Below, one piece after another: positions 47,901 through 59,912 of a stretch of 64,000 bases of DNA. The stretch lies in contig NC_133544.1 of assembly GCF_048773025.1 (NCBI RefSeq), positions 78,777,001-78,841,000 on the forward strand, read 5' to 3'. The translations under genes and the position numbers were made by a program. Under the pieces are notes generated by a model, which had not been told where the DNA came from, did no database searches, and worked only from the letters and a program-made list of their open reading frames with translations. How positions within the stretch are numbered: the stretch's first letter is position 1; each line of letters starts with the position of its first letter. This DNA comes from Camelus bactrianus (Eukaryota > Chordata > Mammalia > Artiodactyla > Camelidae).

Positions 47901-48504
47901 CACCCTTTCACAGGAGGACTGTGAAGGTCATGATCACTGTTCCCCATTCCCCGGCCCGCCAGATTTCAGCACTACCAGCAGCCCCTGTCAAACTGGCACC
48001 TGGTGGAAGCTTCCCTTTGTTGTCCTGGAGGCACTCTCCAAAGTCACTGAAGATAGCTGTGCTGTCTGGGCACACCTTGGCAGAGAAGTTAACCCCTCTG
48101 GGGTAACAGCGGAGTGTCTGTGGGTAGATGCCACAGCCCTGCTGTCTGCAGCTGGGCCAGCTCTGGGGCGGGCTCTACATGGCTCTTCACAGGCCCCTGA
48201 GCAGTTGGGCTGCGGTTTTTCACGGCGGTCACCTGCTCATTAAGCACCCTTTACTGGCTTTTCTTCTTTCCTGTCTCACTTTCCTTCTTTCCTCCTGCTT
48301 CCCGGATTTCTACTACCTTTACCTGAGTCTTTATCTCAAGCTCTGCTTCCAAGTTAACCCAGATTAGGATACCCTCTTGACTCCGTGCCTCTACGTTAGC
48401 TGTGAGGAGCTGCCCTACCATCTGTTGTCCTTTATTTTTCATGTTTAACAATTTCTCTCTAGTGCTTTTTTTTTAAATAAAGTTTTAAATGAAATTTATC
48501 ATTA

Positions 48505-49210
48505 CTTCTTTTTTTATTAAAATTAAAATTTATTTTATTTTTATTGTGGTAAGAACACTCGACATGAAGTCTATCCTATTCATAAATTTTAAGTGTACAA
48601 CACATCACTGTGTGCAGCAGCTTTCTAGAGCTCATTCATCTGACTTAGCTGAAACCTTCTGTCGGTTGATTAATAGCACTCCACTTTCCCCTCCCCGAGT
48701 CTCTGGTAACCACCATTCTGGCCTTTGATTTTAACTAGCTCATGTAGATGGAATCATGCAGTCCTTATCTTCCTGTGTCTGACTTATTTTATCTAGCATA
48801 ATGTCCTCAAGGTCCCTCCATGTTGTTGCATGTTGCAGAATTTCTTTCATTTTTAAGGCTCAACAATATTCATATGTATGTTTGTGTATATATGGGTATG
48901 TGTGTGTGTGTGTGTGTATAGCATTTTGTAAAATCAGTTCTTCCATTGATGGGCATTTATTTTGCTTAGCTGTCATGAATGTGGCTGCAATGAACATGGA
49001 CGTGGTAATAATTCTTTGAGATCCTGATTTCAGTTCCTTTGGATAAATATCCAGAAGTGAGATTGCTGGCTCATATGGTAATGATTTTTTGAGGAATCTT
49101 TGTACTGTTTTCCATAGAGGCTGCACCATTTTGCTTTCCCACCAACGATGTGCAAGGGTCCCAGTTTCTCCACATCCCTCCCAACACTTGTCTTTCATTA
49201 GACTATTACT
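48505..49210 (-). mobile_element. L1M-type LINE-1 3' end with ORF2 C-terminus, reverse
   Basis: About 700 bp are the reverse complement of an old L1 3' end. Read on the minus strand, the coding part gives CWEGCGETGTLAHRWWESKM then VQPLWKTVQRFLKKSLPYEP and LLDIYPKE, the well-known C-terminus of L1 ORF2. The 3' UTR lies at lower coordinates. A TG microsatellite (48899-48918) interrupts it. The copy is 5' truncated and no longer mobile. Confidence 0.92.
48899..48918 (+). repeat. (TG)10 microsatellite inside L1M
   Basis: Ten TG units within the reversed L1M copy, next to a GTATATATGGGTA stretch. Confidence 0.93.
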
Positions 49211-50059
49211 TCTTGAGAGTAAAGAGCTTAACTTATTCATTGATGATGCCTCAGTATTACAACTGGCACATAGTGAATCCTCATCCATGTGTAAACATAA
49301 AACATGAGAGCTTTTTCTTCAGATCTCTCAAGGGCTGTCTTGCATTTACATATGTCTGGGGAGCAGAACTAAGACCAAAGAGTGAAAGTTACAAGAAGAT
49401 GGACTTTAGTTCAACATGGAACTATCAGTGCACTGAAGGGAGGTGACGTGCATTAGTAACAGTGATAGTGGCTCTTTATGGCATGATGACTCACTTGGCT
49501 TGTCCACTCTTCCCTCTCTAGCCAAGAATTCCTATAATCGAGAGTTTTATGGAAACAGAGTCCCAGACACAGATGCATAGAGGGAGTAGGCAGGCATGTA
49601 AACTAGTGAGGCAGGTCGGGCTTCATATAATTAGGGATGGTGGGGACCGTGTGGAAATAAAGTGTGCGTGCCCTGTCTAAACGGGGCGGCTGCTCCTCAG
49701 CTCCAGCCAGTAGTTGTTGTGAAAGAATGTAGGATCCGAGCTGCCCAATCTTTCGGTTTTTCAAGGGAAAGCAGAACTCCAGATTCTTATGTAAAATTTC
49801 CTAGTTTCAAAACAAAAAAGAAACAAACAAAAAACAAAACCAAAATAGCATGTAGGTCAAGAAAGCATCACTGTGATTGGATATGGACCACAGGTTGTTA
49901 GTGTGTAACCTCTGTGTAACGTGTGTAGCAGAGGATGTTAAAGCCCCAGGAGGCTGCCCCAGGTTCTGGTCGGCCTGCCCTTTTGGGCCCCTTCCCAGCT
50001 CGGGCCCTTGGCCGTTTTGTCCTTACAGCGAGGCAGCTCTGTAGCTCAGGCACTTCTCC

Positions 50060-50310
50060 TGTGACGCTTCCCACCCTGTTCTCCCCACAGCCAGCCCTGT
50101 CGTCTTGGTGCGCCTCTAGCAGTTACAGCACTTGCACATCTGCCGCGCGTGGTCACTCTCCAGTGGTCTCCCAGTTTTTCCTATTTAACTGAGTTGTAAG
50201 TTCCTCATGGCAGGGGCTCCTACTTCACGTCTTTCCTGTCATTTGCAGTGTGGTGTGGGGCACGCAGCCAGGGCTTGGTAAGAACTATTTGGTTGACTGT
50301 CGCTGGATGG
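50060..50310 (+). mobile_element. L2 LINE 3' end
   Basis: GAGTTGTAAGTTCCTCATGG, CAGGGGCTCCTACTTCACGT and AGCCAGGGCTTGGTAAGAAC match the terminal L2 phrases in + orientation. Confidence 0.72.
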
Positions 50311-51024
50311 TCATCTCACTCAGTGCTTTTGGCATCACAGTTAGCAGACGATGAGGTAATAGGGAGGAGGCTACCAGCTCTTGAGTGCAGAATTTAAAGT
50401 GAACTCAGTAGGGCTCTTTCAGAAATCGAATAGGCATGCCCCTCATCTACTGCTGACTTGTGCTCTCAGAGCTTTTATGAGGGTCCTTAGTGCGTTTCTT
50501 CCGTCACAGGCTTTTTCTCATCCTTCCCCACCAAAGATATAACAAGACAACCAATTATTTATGCCCTGGTTTAGATTCCTTGACTAGAGATGGCCTCTGA
50601 TCATAAGCTTACATAGCCATCTTTTTAAGGTAGAAGCGAGTAGGCACCTGTTTGTTATAAAGATTGTGTAAAAGAACAACAAATTATTTTAATTGGTTAT
50701 GATCTGTTTTCTGTTCCTTCCATTTTACTTGAAACACACTTTGCTTGTTTTAGAAATCTCTTTTCTCCCACATCTGTGAAACAAAATGCAATAGAAACGA
50801 TTCTCAGTTATCTCTGATGACGGGTATTAGGTACACTTTGTACACAGGAGTCTACTAATTACACCCAAATCTTCTTTTAGAAAATTGCCCTCACTTTCTG
50901 GTGAAGGCACTAGGAAGCGATAATTGCCTGAATAGTAGGTCTTCTCCATATTCCCTATTGCATTTCTCCACAATTGTTTATTTTTCCAAGTTCTGGTGCA
51001 GTTTTGGACAAAGACCAGGAACTG

Positions 51025-51345
51025 AAGCATTCTCTCAATAAGTATTTATTGAGCCCCTCCTGTGGTGCCAGACACTATTTTAGCTGCTGAAGATATAATA
51101 GTGAAGATATGAGACTAGGCCCTCGCTCTCCTGAAGCTGGCCTTCTAGTGGTGAGAGAGAACCACAGATCATTGAACAAATTAACACATAAGAAAATTGG
51201 ACAGTGATTGGGAGAATAAAATAGGATAGAGAGAATGTGTATGTGAGGGAGTTCACTCTAGCCTGGAGTTGAGGGAAGGTCTTCTTGAAGGTGTGAAGTC
51301 TGAGACCTGAATGACAAGGAGAGGCCAGCCATGTCATGACCCTGG
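51025..51345 (-). mobile_element. L2 LINE 3' end, reverse
   Basis: TCTCAATAAGTATTTATTGA, GTGCCAGACACTATTTTAGC, TGAAGATATAATAGTGAAGA and CTGAGACCTGAATGACAAGG give a clear reversed L2 3' end. Confidence 0.88.
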
Positions 51346-52559
51346 AGGAGCATGCCAAGCCAACCGAGCAGCTGCTCCAGTGGTCCCACGGCAGGGCCTG
51401 TGTAGGGTGCCGGAGGCTCCGCTGGAAAGTCAGAGGGAAGGAAGGGCTGGAGCTTGCAAACAGAATTATTATCCACGTGAATTTCTTCTATAGCTATGGC
51501 AGTTTAGTGTATGTGGCCATGATCACTTAGCTCTCAGAACCTCTGTCATGATTTCAGGATTAGATTCAGGGATTGTCTACGATTCCCATAGGAGGAAGTC
51601 ATTGTTTCAAAACCCATGTGGTATATATACCCTGTTTTGAAGCCTCAGATTCCCCCTGGATAGGAGGGGACACTAGTGTTTTAGGAAGAAGGTATCTGGT
51701 ATATTCTTAAATTGAATTTGCTTTGGAAATAGTCATGCAGCAGTGAATATAGTAAGAAACAAGTTTCTTCATCCCTTAATATAATAATTACTCTTAAGGA
51801 TTATAAGAGCTTATAGACAGATGGAGTGCCCGGTTTTAACTGGACAGGGAAGAAAGCTGTTACTGACAAAGTTTCAGATTTTCTTGGATTTTCTGGTGTC
51901 TGCACAACAGAGACCTGCTGAGTTGCCAGCATATAACAAGCCAGAACCCTGGATCCAGAGAGCATTTGTGATGTCCAGCCAACACAGAACTGCTTTCCCA
52001 CCCAAAGGGTGGTCTCCAAATGTGTTGTAGCCTTTGGCGAGATTTTTATATCACAGTTGAAAACAGATGCCTTTTCTGCCCTTTCCTTTGTTGTCTGAGT
52101 TACTACCGCTCGGGGGTGTGAGCCGTGGCAATCTTGCACTCACCTTCAGAGAGAGTCCTCATTAGACGTTCCTCTCCCGAAGTCTTGCTGGGAAACCCTC
52201 TGCAGTAGAGTGTAGGCGCCAGAGGGCGCAGGTTTGTGAGTTTCTGATAATGTGCTCTGTGCATTCTGAATATTCCTTGTCACAAATCAAAACACCAGTC
52301 CTAAGGTTTAATATAAAAAAAAACCTCTCTGGACAGTTTCTACTTGAGAATATTTAATCCTAAAGGAAAATATTTAATCTTAAAGGACTATGCAATCCTA
52401 AAGGAAAACCAAAGCATACTCTTGCTAATGGAGTGTACTGAATTCTATGACAGGATAGGGCCCTGAAATGTACTCGTATTTCATATGTATGACGTTGAGA
52501 ATCCCGAGTATCAAAAAACCACTGTAAATCCTTGATTAAAAGAGACTTATTAGACATAA

Positions 52560-52923
52560 AACTGAATATAATGTGTGGGCTTCTTTTGGATCCTGGTGTA
52601 GATGGACTGAAATTTAAACAACTGGGAAAATTTAAATATGGACTGAATGTGAGATATTAAAGAATGATAATTTTGTTAGATGTGATAATGATGGAGGTTA
52701 TGTGAGAAAATATCCTTATTTTATAGAGTTGTGCACTGACATATGTAAGGAGGAAACGTCACCTCTATAATTTATTTTAAAACACTAGCAAAATACCAGT
52801 TGAAGCAAATATGGCAATAAGTTAGTAATTGTTCAATCTAGGTGATGGGCTCATGAAGTTCACAATTTTATTTCTCTACTCTTATGTGTATTTGAAAAAT
52901 TTTATAATTCAAAGTTTAAAAAA
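52560..52923 (+). mobile_element. L1M-type LINE-1 3' end
   Basis: The sequence has features of an old L1 3' UTR, such as GGTGATGGGCTCATGAAGTT and a run near 52890 ending TTTATAATTCAAAGTTTAAA plus A's. The orientation is +. A camelid SINE is inserted at its A-rich tail. Confidence 0.7.
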
Positions 52924-52925
52924 AA

Positions 52926-53018
52926 GGGGGAGGGTATAGTGGTTAGAGCACCTGCTTAGCATGCACGAGGTCCTGGGTTCAATCCCCAGTGCCTCCATTA
53001 TTAAAATAAACAAACACC
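52926..53018 (+). mobile_element. Camelid-type tRNA-derived SINE
   Basis: The head GGGGAGGGTATAGTGGTTAG lacks the CTCAG usually found in box A. Box B (GGTTCAATCCC) is intact and a short ATTAAAATAAACAAA tail follows. It sits directly at the A-rich end of an L1M copy (about 52560-52923), a typical landing site for LINE-driven insertion. I could not define a clean target duplication. The box A deletion suggests weak or no Pol III activity. Confidence 0.88.
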
Positions 53019-54009
53019 TTTGCCAAACTGGGGCATCGCACAGTGATTGGTCAGGTAAGTAGCACTATTTTATGATCTTATGGATGTTGCTCTATTGTGC
53101 CTTTTGTGCTGCAGCTATAAATATCAGTGGACCTGGAAACTAGGCGATTTTTTCTTAAATGGGGCATTACAATAAAAACGAACCAATATTCTCCCCTTAC
53201 ACCTCCCGCCCCACCCACCCCTGTGCTCTGATTTTGTAACTTGGCCTATGATTAGGGGAGGTGAAGTAGTTCAAAAGTAAAACTGAAACATATGAGATCC
53301 TAGAGCCAATATTTTAAACATTTTGATTCATCATCAATTTAAAAAAAGAATAATCTTAAACTACAGTTACCAAAGTCATTTTCCTTCCTTTCAAAATATG
53401 TATTCTGTAACCTGGATTATATTAACATCCGTAAAATTACTGGCACCGTCGCACCGTCTCACGTGTGTACGTGCTGGTCAGTGGGCCATTGTTCCCCTTC
53501 TCTAGTCAGGGACTGTGAGGAGTTTTGTTAAATCTACCTGTGCTGTTTCTTCAGAGTGTTTTGCTGACGGTATGTGCTGGTATTGGCTATCGGTAAGACT
53601 TTTTTCACCTTGGGATATTTTGATACCCAGACCCTAAAATGAATCATATTCCTATTTCCATTGAATTTGGAATGGAAATAACAAATTTCCACTGCAGTGT
53701 GTGCAGATTTACATGACCTGGCTACTGATGGAACAAATCATGTTGCTGTATTTTTTTTTTATTCCTACGTTTAACTTGTAAGTTCTTCATTTTTTTTTTT
53801 CTGTTTTTTCTTCTACACTTGGTGTCAGTAGTTGTAGAATCAATGCCAAATGGAATCTTGCTGTCCCCTTTCCTCAGCCTCAACATTTTTGGTAAGCTGT
53901 GAGTACTGGCACCTCACTTTTTTTTTTTTTTTAGCAGCAATGCCTCAATGGCAGTATCTTGATTTGAACTGGGGTTAAAAATAGAGTCCTAGTCACATCA
54001 TCGTTAACA

Positions 54010-54680
54010 GTGAACACCCACTGAGCACCTGCCATGTAAGGCACTGGAGAAAGTGCTGTGGGGCGAAGGGCTGCAGAGTATGAAATGAATGGAACCAGAA
54101 GTCCTGGCTTCTGTCGTCAGCATTTGGCAAACTTTGCCGAGACAGAGACACAGCAACCACGGAAGTATGTGATAAGCACCAAATGAGTGCCATGGACTGA
54201 CTGCAAATGTGGTATAAATTGAGTCAAGGGATCATTTCCAGCTGGGCCCATCACAGCTTCATGGAGCATGTGAAATTTAAATGGAACCTTCAGAAAGAGG
54301 TAGAATTTGGACAGGGAGAGAAGGGGCAAGAAGCTGCTCCAGTGTGGACTAATGAGTGTGCCCGGAAGCAGGGAGTGTTTGGCTAACACCGAGTAGGCCA
54401 GTGTGGCTGAAGGGAAGAGTTCCTGTTGGGACTGAGCATGGTGAGTGCAGGAAGTTGGATTGTGGTAAACACCGGGGAAGCAGTAAAGGTTTGGGGCAGT
54501 AACGTGAGTAAAGCTGTGTGTTGGGGGCTCCGTCTGATGGTGCAACCTCAAGGTGGGTTGCAGGGAGCAGACAGGAGTATCAGTTTGGAGATCACTGCAG
54601 ACTAGTTCAAGTGGGAAAGGGAATACAAGTGCTAGTTGGGGTGATGACAGTGGGGATAGAAGGGAGGGATGACTATACGA
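54010..54680 (-). mobile_element. L2 LINE 3' end, reverse
   Basis: CACCCACTGAGCACCTGCCA, TGTAAGGCACTGGAGAAAGT, then GCAGGGAGTGTTTGGCTAAC, AGTAGGCCAGTGTGGCTGAA and GGAGATCACTGCAGACTAGT are in the reversed L2 order over about 670 bp. Confidence 0.82.
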
Positions 54681-55444
54681 CACATTGCGAGTGAAGAACC
54701 GATTAGATTTAATGGCTAGATTTAGGTCTTCTTTGAAAGAGAACAGGACAATTCATGTGAATTTGCACGATTTCATTGATGCAAGCAGTTAACTGTAAGT
54801 TTAGTAAACCTAAGATAGTCGACTTGAGAACCTTTGAAAGAGCTTTTCATATTTTATTAATTTATAAGAAAGTTAGCCACACCCTTATAATTACTAAACT
54901 TTTACACAAATCTGGAGAATGGCTAGACCCTCCCTCTCATTGTGGCTGCCTTTTTATCCATCTCTCAGAGTTAGGAGGACAGAGCTGTGGAGTGGGAAAA
55001 AATGTCACCTGAAACTTTAACATAATTTACTGGTTCATAAGTGGAATGTAAAAGCACTTCTGAAAAAGTAGTAATAGTCTAGGGGAGAGGAACCTGGAGG
55101 CAGACCCTGGAGAAGAGAGTCCTGGAGAGAAGGCGACCTTGAAAGGCTGTTCAGTGTCCTTCAGTGGCCGAACAGAGCCAGCTCCAGGTGGCTCTGCAAG
55201 GAGGGAGCCGGAAGAAGAAAAACTGTATGACCTGGCTCTCTTCCCCCAGATCTCTTGCTGATCATCCCCCTTTCTCCAGTCTCCAGAGGTAAGGTGCACC
55301 CTGCAGGCTCAGCCTTCTGGGACAGAAAGCGGGGTGGAGAAGGGCAGACAGTAAAACTGGGGATACAACCAGAAGGTAACAATCACAGTTACCATCCTCT
55401 TTCCAAAATATAACAATATGAGGGGAATGCTTGGAGGAAGTTCT

Positions 55445-55565
55445 TCATAGAATCGTAAAATGTTAGAGCCAGAAGGATCCTGAGGAATAATTTTCAACCT
55501 CATTGAAGGAGCAACTTGGGTACAGCTAGCTGTCACACAGCCAAGAGGAAATCAAAGCCCTTGGG
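55445..55565 (-). mobile_element. MIR-like ancient SINE remnant
   Basis: AATGTTAGAGCCAGAAGGAT followed by a CTGTCACACAGCCAAGAGGA block matches a common ancient mammalian SINE arrangement (AATGTTAGAGCTGGAAGGGA ... GGTCACACAGCTAGT). The exact family is not assigned. Confidence 0.5.
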
Positions 55566-55769
55566 ATTCTGAGCCCCGGCTCTTTCCAGCAGGCCAGGTA
55601 GCTTCCATGTATTTTCCAGAATTTCCCCCAAACCACCATACCAGCTCAGCCACTGTGCAGCATGGGTGAAATGGTAGGGTGGTCTCAGTCGGGACGCAAG
55701 GGAATGTACAAGTATTGCAGACACAGCCCCTGCAGGAGGACATGTTTCTGTTGCTGAAGTTAGAGTCAT

Positions 55770-56185
55770 GGCAAATAATCTGGAAAGTACAGGAAAGTGT
55801 CAACAAGAAAATAAAATCACCCATCATGTACCACAGAGATAATGACTGTTAACATTTTGGTGCTTGCTTATAATTTTTAAAAATTAAAATGTACATATAT
55901 ATATATATAGTTTTATAGTTTGTTTTTTCACTTCATAATTAACAATTTTCCATGTAGTAAATTATCTGAGTTTTAGTAGCAATAATAATTTTTAATAGAT
56001 GTGTCATAATATTTTAAATGTTTCCTGTTATTAGACATCTGAATTTTTCTTGTTTTCTCCTATGGGAAATAATGCTACAGTATACACATACATAGAAATA
56101 ACTGCTTTTTCACACAGACATACACGTATAAATAACTGTGCTTATCTCTGGGATGCATTTTTATAAATAAATTGCTAGCATAAAC
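55770..56185 (-). mobile_element. Old L1/HAL1-like remnant, reverse
   Basis: Phrases GATAATGACTGTTAACATTT, ACAATTTTCCATGTAGTAAA and AAATAATGCTACAGTATACA follow the reverse complement of an ancient L1-type segment (usual form: ATAACCACTGTTAACATTTT ... TTTCCATGTCATTAAA ... AAATAATGCTGCAATGAACA). Strongly diverged. A TA run at 55895-55909 lies inside. Confidence 0.65.
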
Positions 56186-56204
56186 ACTGTCAGTGGTTCT
56201 TTCT

Positions 56205-56425
56205 GGTGAATCACAGTGGAAACGACGTGGTTCTGGGGTCAGAATCTAATCTATTCTGCTTCTGCCGCTTTCTGGGTGTGTGACCTTAGCCACGTTACTT
56301 CACTCTGCTGAGCCTCATTCTCTTATCTGTTGAAAAGAGTCATAGGGGTCACACTGCCCATCCCCACTGCTGTGATGAGAACGACATGAGATGGTGCCTT
56401 TAAAGTACCTGAAACACCGTGCTGT
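56205..56425 (+). mobile_element. MIR SINE remnant
   Basis: ACGTGGTTCTGGGGTCAGAA, GTGTGACCTTAGCCACGTTA and CCTCATTCTCTTATCTGTTG are MIR core phrases. It lies about 320 bp before GALK2 exon 9. Confidence 0.85.
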
Positions 56426-56743
56426 GCTCAGTACGTGTGACCTCTCCCTTCCTGCGGGATGAGCCAGTCTGCATGCTCGTGTGGGCAGATGTCTGTGTAT
56501 GTGGAATAAAACGACGAAAATATACTTACAAGATGTATTTAGTATCAAAAAAAAGTAAAGTTGACTTGAAAAGAGATCAATTTAGACTAGAAAGAATTCC
56601 TTCTGTGAAAGAGAGCCCTATTTAAAGTCTAAGGCATTAATAATAAAGACAGAAATGGAAGTTCTCAATAACTGTATTTTTCTTTGCACTAAATTCTCCA
56701 GTAACGATTTCTGACCTTGTTCACCACCCCCTTCCTTCCTAAG

Positions 56744-56945
56744 TGCGTGTCTTCAAGCTCTACCAGCGGGCCAAGCACGTGTACAGCGAGGCGGCGCGAG
56801 TGCTCCAGTTTAAGAAGATATGTGAAGAAGCACCTGACAACATGGTCCAGCTGCTGGGGGAGTTAATGAACCAGAGCCACGTGAGCTGCCGGGACATGTA
56901 TGAGTGTAGCTGCCCTGAGCTGGACCAGCTGGTGGACATCTGTCG
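56744..56945 (+). CDS. GALK2: GALK2 exon 9 (residues 323-390): start of GHMP C-terminal domain
   Basis: This 202-nt exon starts with the last two bases of a Val codon and ends with two bases of an Arg codon. It encodes [20 protein letters not shown] through [30 protein letters not shown] and the later [13 protein letters not shown] are hallmarks of the galactokinase/GalNAc kinase C-terminal domain. The helix before the last glycine-rich motif packs on the active site. The acceptor is cttcctaag ending at 56743 and the donor is gtgagg at 56946. Phase 1 in and phase 2 out match the flanking exons exactly. It follows the longest complete intron in the window. Confidence 0.97.
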
Positions 56946-58189
56946 GTGAGGCTGAAAGAGTGGCGGGGGCTGCAGGGCGCTACCAAGGGACGTGTTTAAT
57001 GAAAAAGGAACGTAATACTTGTCGTCTTGCAAGTGAAAGAAGATCCCTTTCCACTTCCTATGAGAGGGGTTGTCTGGGACGTTGGGCTGAATTTGTTTCC
57101 TCTTAAAAATCTGTAGATAAAAGATTAGAGACCTGACTCCATGGCCTTATGAGGCTCCAGGTTTGCAGTCAGTTATTCATGACATCATCAAAGAGTCTTT
57201 TCCCTCTCTGGATGATTAAGCATTTCAGGGAGCTTTTCTTAGACACAGACCCCGATGTTAACGTTCTCATGCTATTTTAAGCAATGGTTTCCACTACACT
57301 GTGGCCTCTGCCAGCATCTCCTGTTTGGTGTCCTAGGTTTAGTAGTTTTATTCAAGAGGGCAGAAAAAGGAAAGAGGACCTTAAGCCTGACAGGAGTGCA
57401 TAGCGGGGGCGGTGGGGGGGGTGTGTGGTGCTGCTGAAGGAATTACTCGGAGTCAGCACTTCCTGCCTTCCAGGTTTAGGATCGGCAATTCGGGGAACAA
57501 GGGATTAAGAAAGCCCAGTTTATGAATGGCTGGTTGGGCAGAAATGTAGTTTTCCTCTTACACAAAGCCTGAGAACAACTTTCTTATAATTGCTAAAGAA
57601 TGGGATAATAGAGTAGAATGGCTCCTTTTACCCAGAAGGGGTCACACTGACCTTGGAAGAACTGAAAGGGAAATTGGGAGAACTCTCCAATGGCTAGATG
57701 TTATTTCCACTGTGAGAAGATCATGCAGAACTGGCTCTAATTAGCAATGAAAATATAATCAACCACTTGGCGCCTGTGGCTTGCCTCACTCATTGCCACA
57801 CTGCAGCCTGAAAAGTTTAAACCAAGTAGCTCCAGTGATCACACATGGCATGTGTAACCCAACTTGTCGAGAGACTGGAACACAGCATTGATGAGTCACT
57901 CTGCTGACGTCAGTGTTTGCTCAATAACTGCCAAAAAGCCTTTCAGAGCGTGTTTCATTCTAAAAGTGCCCTTCTCTGAAAATATCAAGGGCCCACTGAA
58001 TGGAAGGGACAAATATTGTTTGGTTCTGGAAATAGGAGGAAGTGGACTGATTTGTGTAGAAATCAGGAAGAAGCATCTTTGCTTAGAAGGTGGTGGGGTA
58101 GTTTGAATCCCACCTGAAAAGCAGTGAAGGGGCATTTGCCAGCCTCCTGGAATCCTCTTAACGCATTTTCTTTTTCTGGAGTGGTCGAC

Positions 58190-58440
58190 CAGCACGTGTC
58201 CTCACGAAGCTTACATTCTCAAGGGTAAAGAGGGAAATGACAATTAAAAATAGACTGGTAGTGGTAAGTGTTATGAAAAAAACAGAAGCAATGGAGAATA
58301 CTTGGGTTGGGCGGGTAATCTTTATATTGAATGGCTGAAGAAGGCCTCTCTGAGGAGGTGATATTTGAGCAGAGACCTGAAGGAAATGAAGACGTGAAAA
58401 CAGCAAGTGGACAAGCCCTGAGGTCGGTCCGAACATAATG
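58190..58440 (-). mobile_element. L2 LINE 3' remnant, reverse
   Basis: CACGAAGCTTACATTCTCAA, GGTAAGTGTTATGAAAAAAA, AAGGCCTCTCTGAGGAGGTG and TTTGAGCAGAGACCTGAAGG are diagnostic reversed L2 phrases. Confidence 0.88.
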
Positions 58441-58624
58441 AGTCAGCAGGAAAGCCCAGCTCCCAGCCCAGTGTGACTGCCACAGCTACTGCTCTCTGCT
58501 TGGGTCATCTTTTTTTTTTTTAACCTACTTTCCTTTCTCAGCTTTAGCGATGGAGGCTTTGGCTGCTCTAGTTCATGGTATCTGACCGTGGAGCAAGGCC
58601 ATGTTGAGCGGGGAAGTTAGTGTG

Positions 58625-58745
58625 TGGCGGAGATGAAAACTGGGCTGGAAGTTAGGAAGGCCGGGTTCTAGCTCTGCCTTTTTTCATTCTGAGCTCTGTG
58701 ACTTTGGACTGTTGCTTTGCTGTATGATCTCCATTGTGTTTTCCA
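58625..58745 (+). mobile_element. MIR SINE remnant, partial
   Basis: AGGAAGGCCGGGTTCTAGCT and GAGCTCTGTGACTTTGGACT correspond to the MIR core. Confidence 0.65.
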
Positions 58746-59740
58746 TTCCAGCAGTCTGTAGGTCTACATATTTTTAAAAAATCTTAACGTGATCAGAGCT
58801 AGACCATATTTGAACGGCGTCTCAGGGGAGCTACAGGACAGTGTATAGGAAGCCACCTTATGGCCCAAGTGGAGAGAAGGGGAAAAGGAGAGACGAGATC
58901 ACTGATACTTGGTTTTTTTTTTTTTTTCAGTTTAGACTTTTCAGGATAAAATCAGTATAGAATCCAAAGAAAGGGCCAGGGAGGGAGAAGGAGACTACAC
59001 TTAAGCAGTTAGGCTGCTTATTTTTTTAAATTAATGTTAGAAAACTTCAATTATATGAAATAAAGTTTAATAATGAAGGAAATAGATGAAGCTTGCCCGA
59101 TTATAAAATAACTCTTTTAAGTGGACTGAATGTAAATTTTAAGAAATGGCTAATTTGTAACGTGGGGTTTACTGAGGAACACAAAGCAATTTTGAAACCA
59201 AGTCAGTTGTATGTGAGACCACTCATTCATTATCGATTTCCCTGGTTATACTGAAGAAAAAATAGTTAATGTCTTTATTTCTGTTTTGACACTTGCTGAG
59301 ATGAGAGAGGACTCATTGCTACGTTACTGTCCAGGCTATTAAGGAAGATAAATGACGCATTTTAATAGTCCAGTAAAGGTTACAGAAGTTAATTTGCTGC
59401 TTCCTCAGAAGTCTTTCCACAGCTTTGTTCCCTGGCTGGCTGCGCTGGTCAGCCTCTTGTACCCATTCTCCTGACGAGGTGGTTGGAGGGGAAGAATGAA
59501 GTGCAAATCCCTATTCGTGTGCCTTTTGCCTCAGGGTCTTAAGAGCTAATCTGCACTCTCAGCCAAGAAAAAGGGAGAGCCATTTCAACTGCCTGAGGGG
59601 CTCACCTGTCTCTCTGGGCACCTGCCTTCACATATTGCTCCCTCCCCTACTCCCCAGTATGCATGGAACCAAACCAAGTGGTCTTCCATTGGCTTTGGGG
59701 GCTTCAGTTGCTAAAACAGACACGCAGTTATGCTTCCTTG

Positions 59741-59912
59741 TACTTTCTCATTGGAACAGCATTTGAAGTCTGTGGTTTCCTGAATCTAAAGCAGTCTGAA
59801 AGTGTTTCTAACCTGGCTGTAAAAATCATAAAAAGTTGTTCTGGAAGGTCTGTTTTCCTGAGATTCTAATCAGAGAATTCTAGACTTCACAGCAGAAGCT
59901 AGAAGTCTTTCC
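59741..59912 (+). repeat. Inverted repeat, left arm
   Basis: The sequence from TACTTTCTCATTGGAACAGC to GAAGCTAGAAGTCTTTCC recurs in reverse complement at 60856-61003. Blocks such as CAGAAGCTAGAAGTCT (exact) and TCTGAAAGTGTTT/ACTGAAAGTGTTG are shared. This arm has about 30 extra bases before the last block. It ends in a run of A's. It is not a repeat family I recognise. Confidence 0.85.

Larger units (their letters stand above)
37477..56743 (+). other. GALK2: GALK2 intron 8
   Basis: At 19267 bp this is the largest complete intron here (gtgagt ... cctaag). It carries long L2 remnants, two L1M 3' ends, a short artiodactyl L1 fragment, an hAT fossil, MIRs and both camelid SINEs. I recognise nothing in about 37770-38400, 40930-42350, 42560-43160, 43870-44870, 45790-47260, 48170-48500, 49210-50060, 50310-51020, 51360-52560, 53030-54000 and 54680-55440, apart from short simple repeats. 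Confidence 0.9.

Noticed and set aside
48860-49288. Minus-strand 142-codon frame with real protein similarity
   Set aside because: It is the C-terminus of LINE-1 ORF2 within a truncated L1M copy, so it is listed as a mobile element and not as a host gene.
52926-53000. Possible tRNA gene (boxes A and B)
   Set aside because: Box A is incomplete, no cloverleaf with paired acceptor stem can be drawn, and the TAAA-type tail shows it is a tRNA-derived SINE.
54117-54683. 188-codon minus-strand frame, longest in the window
   Set aside because: It lies entirely over a reversed L2 3' end; the openness comes from the composition of the repeat.
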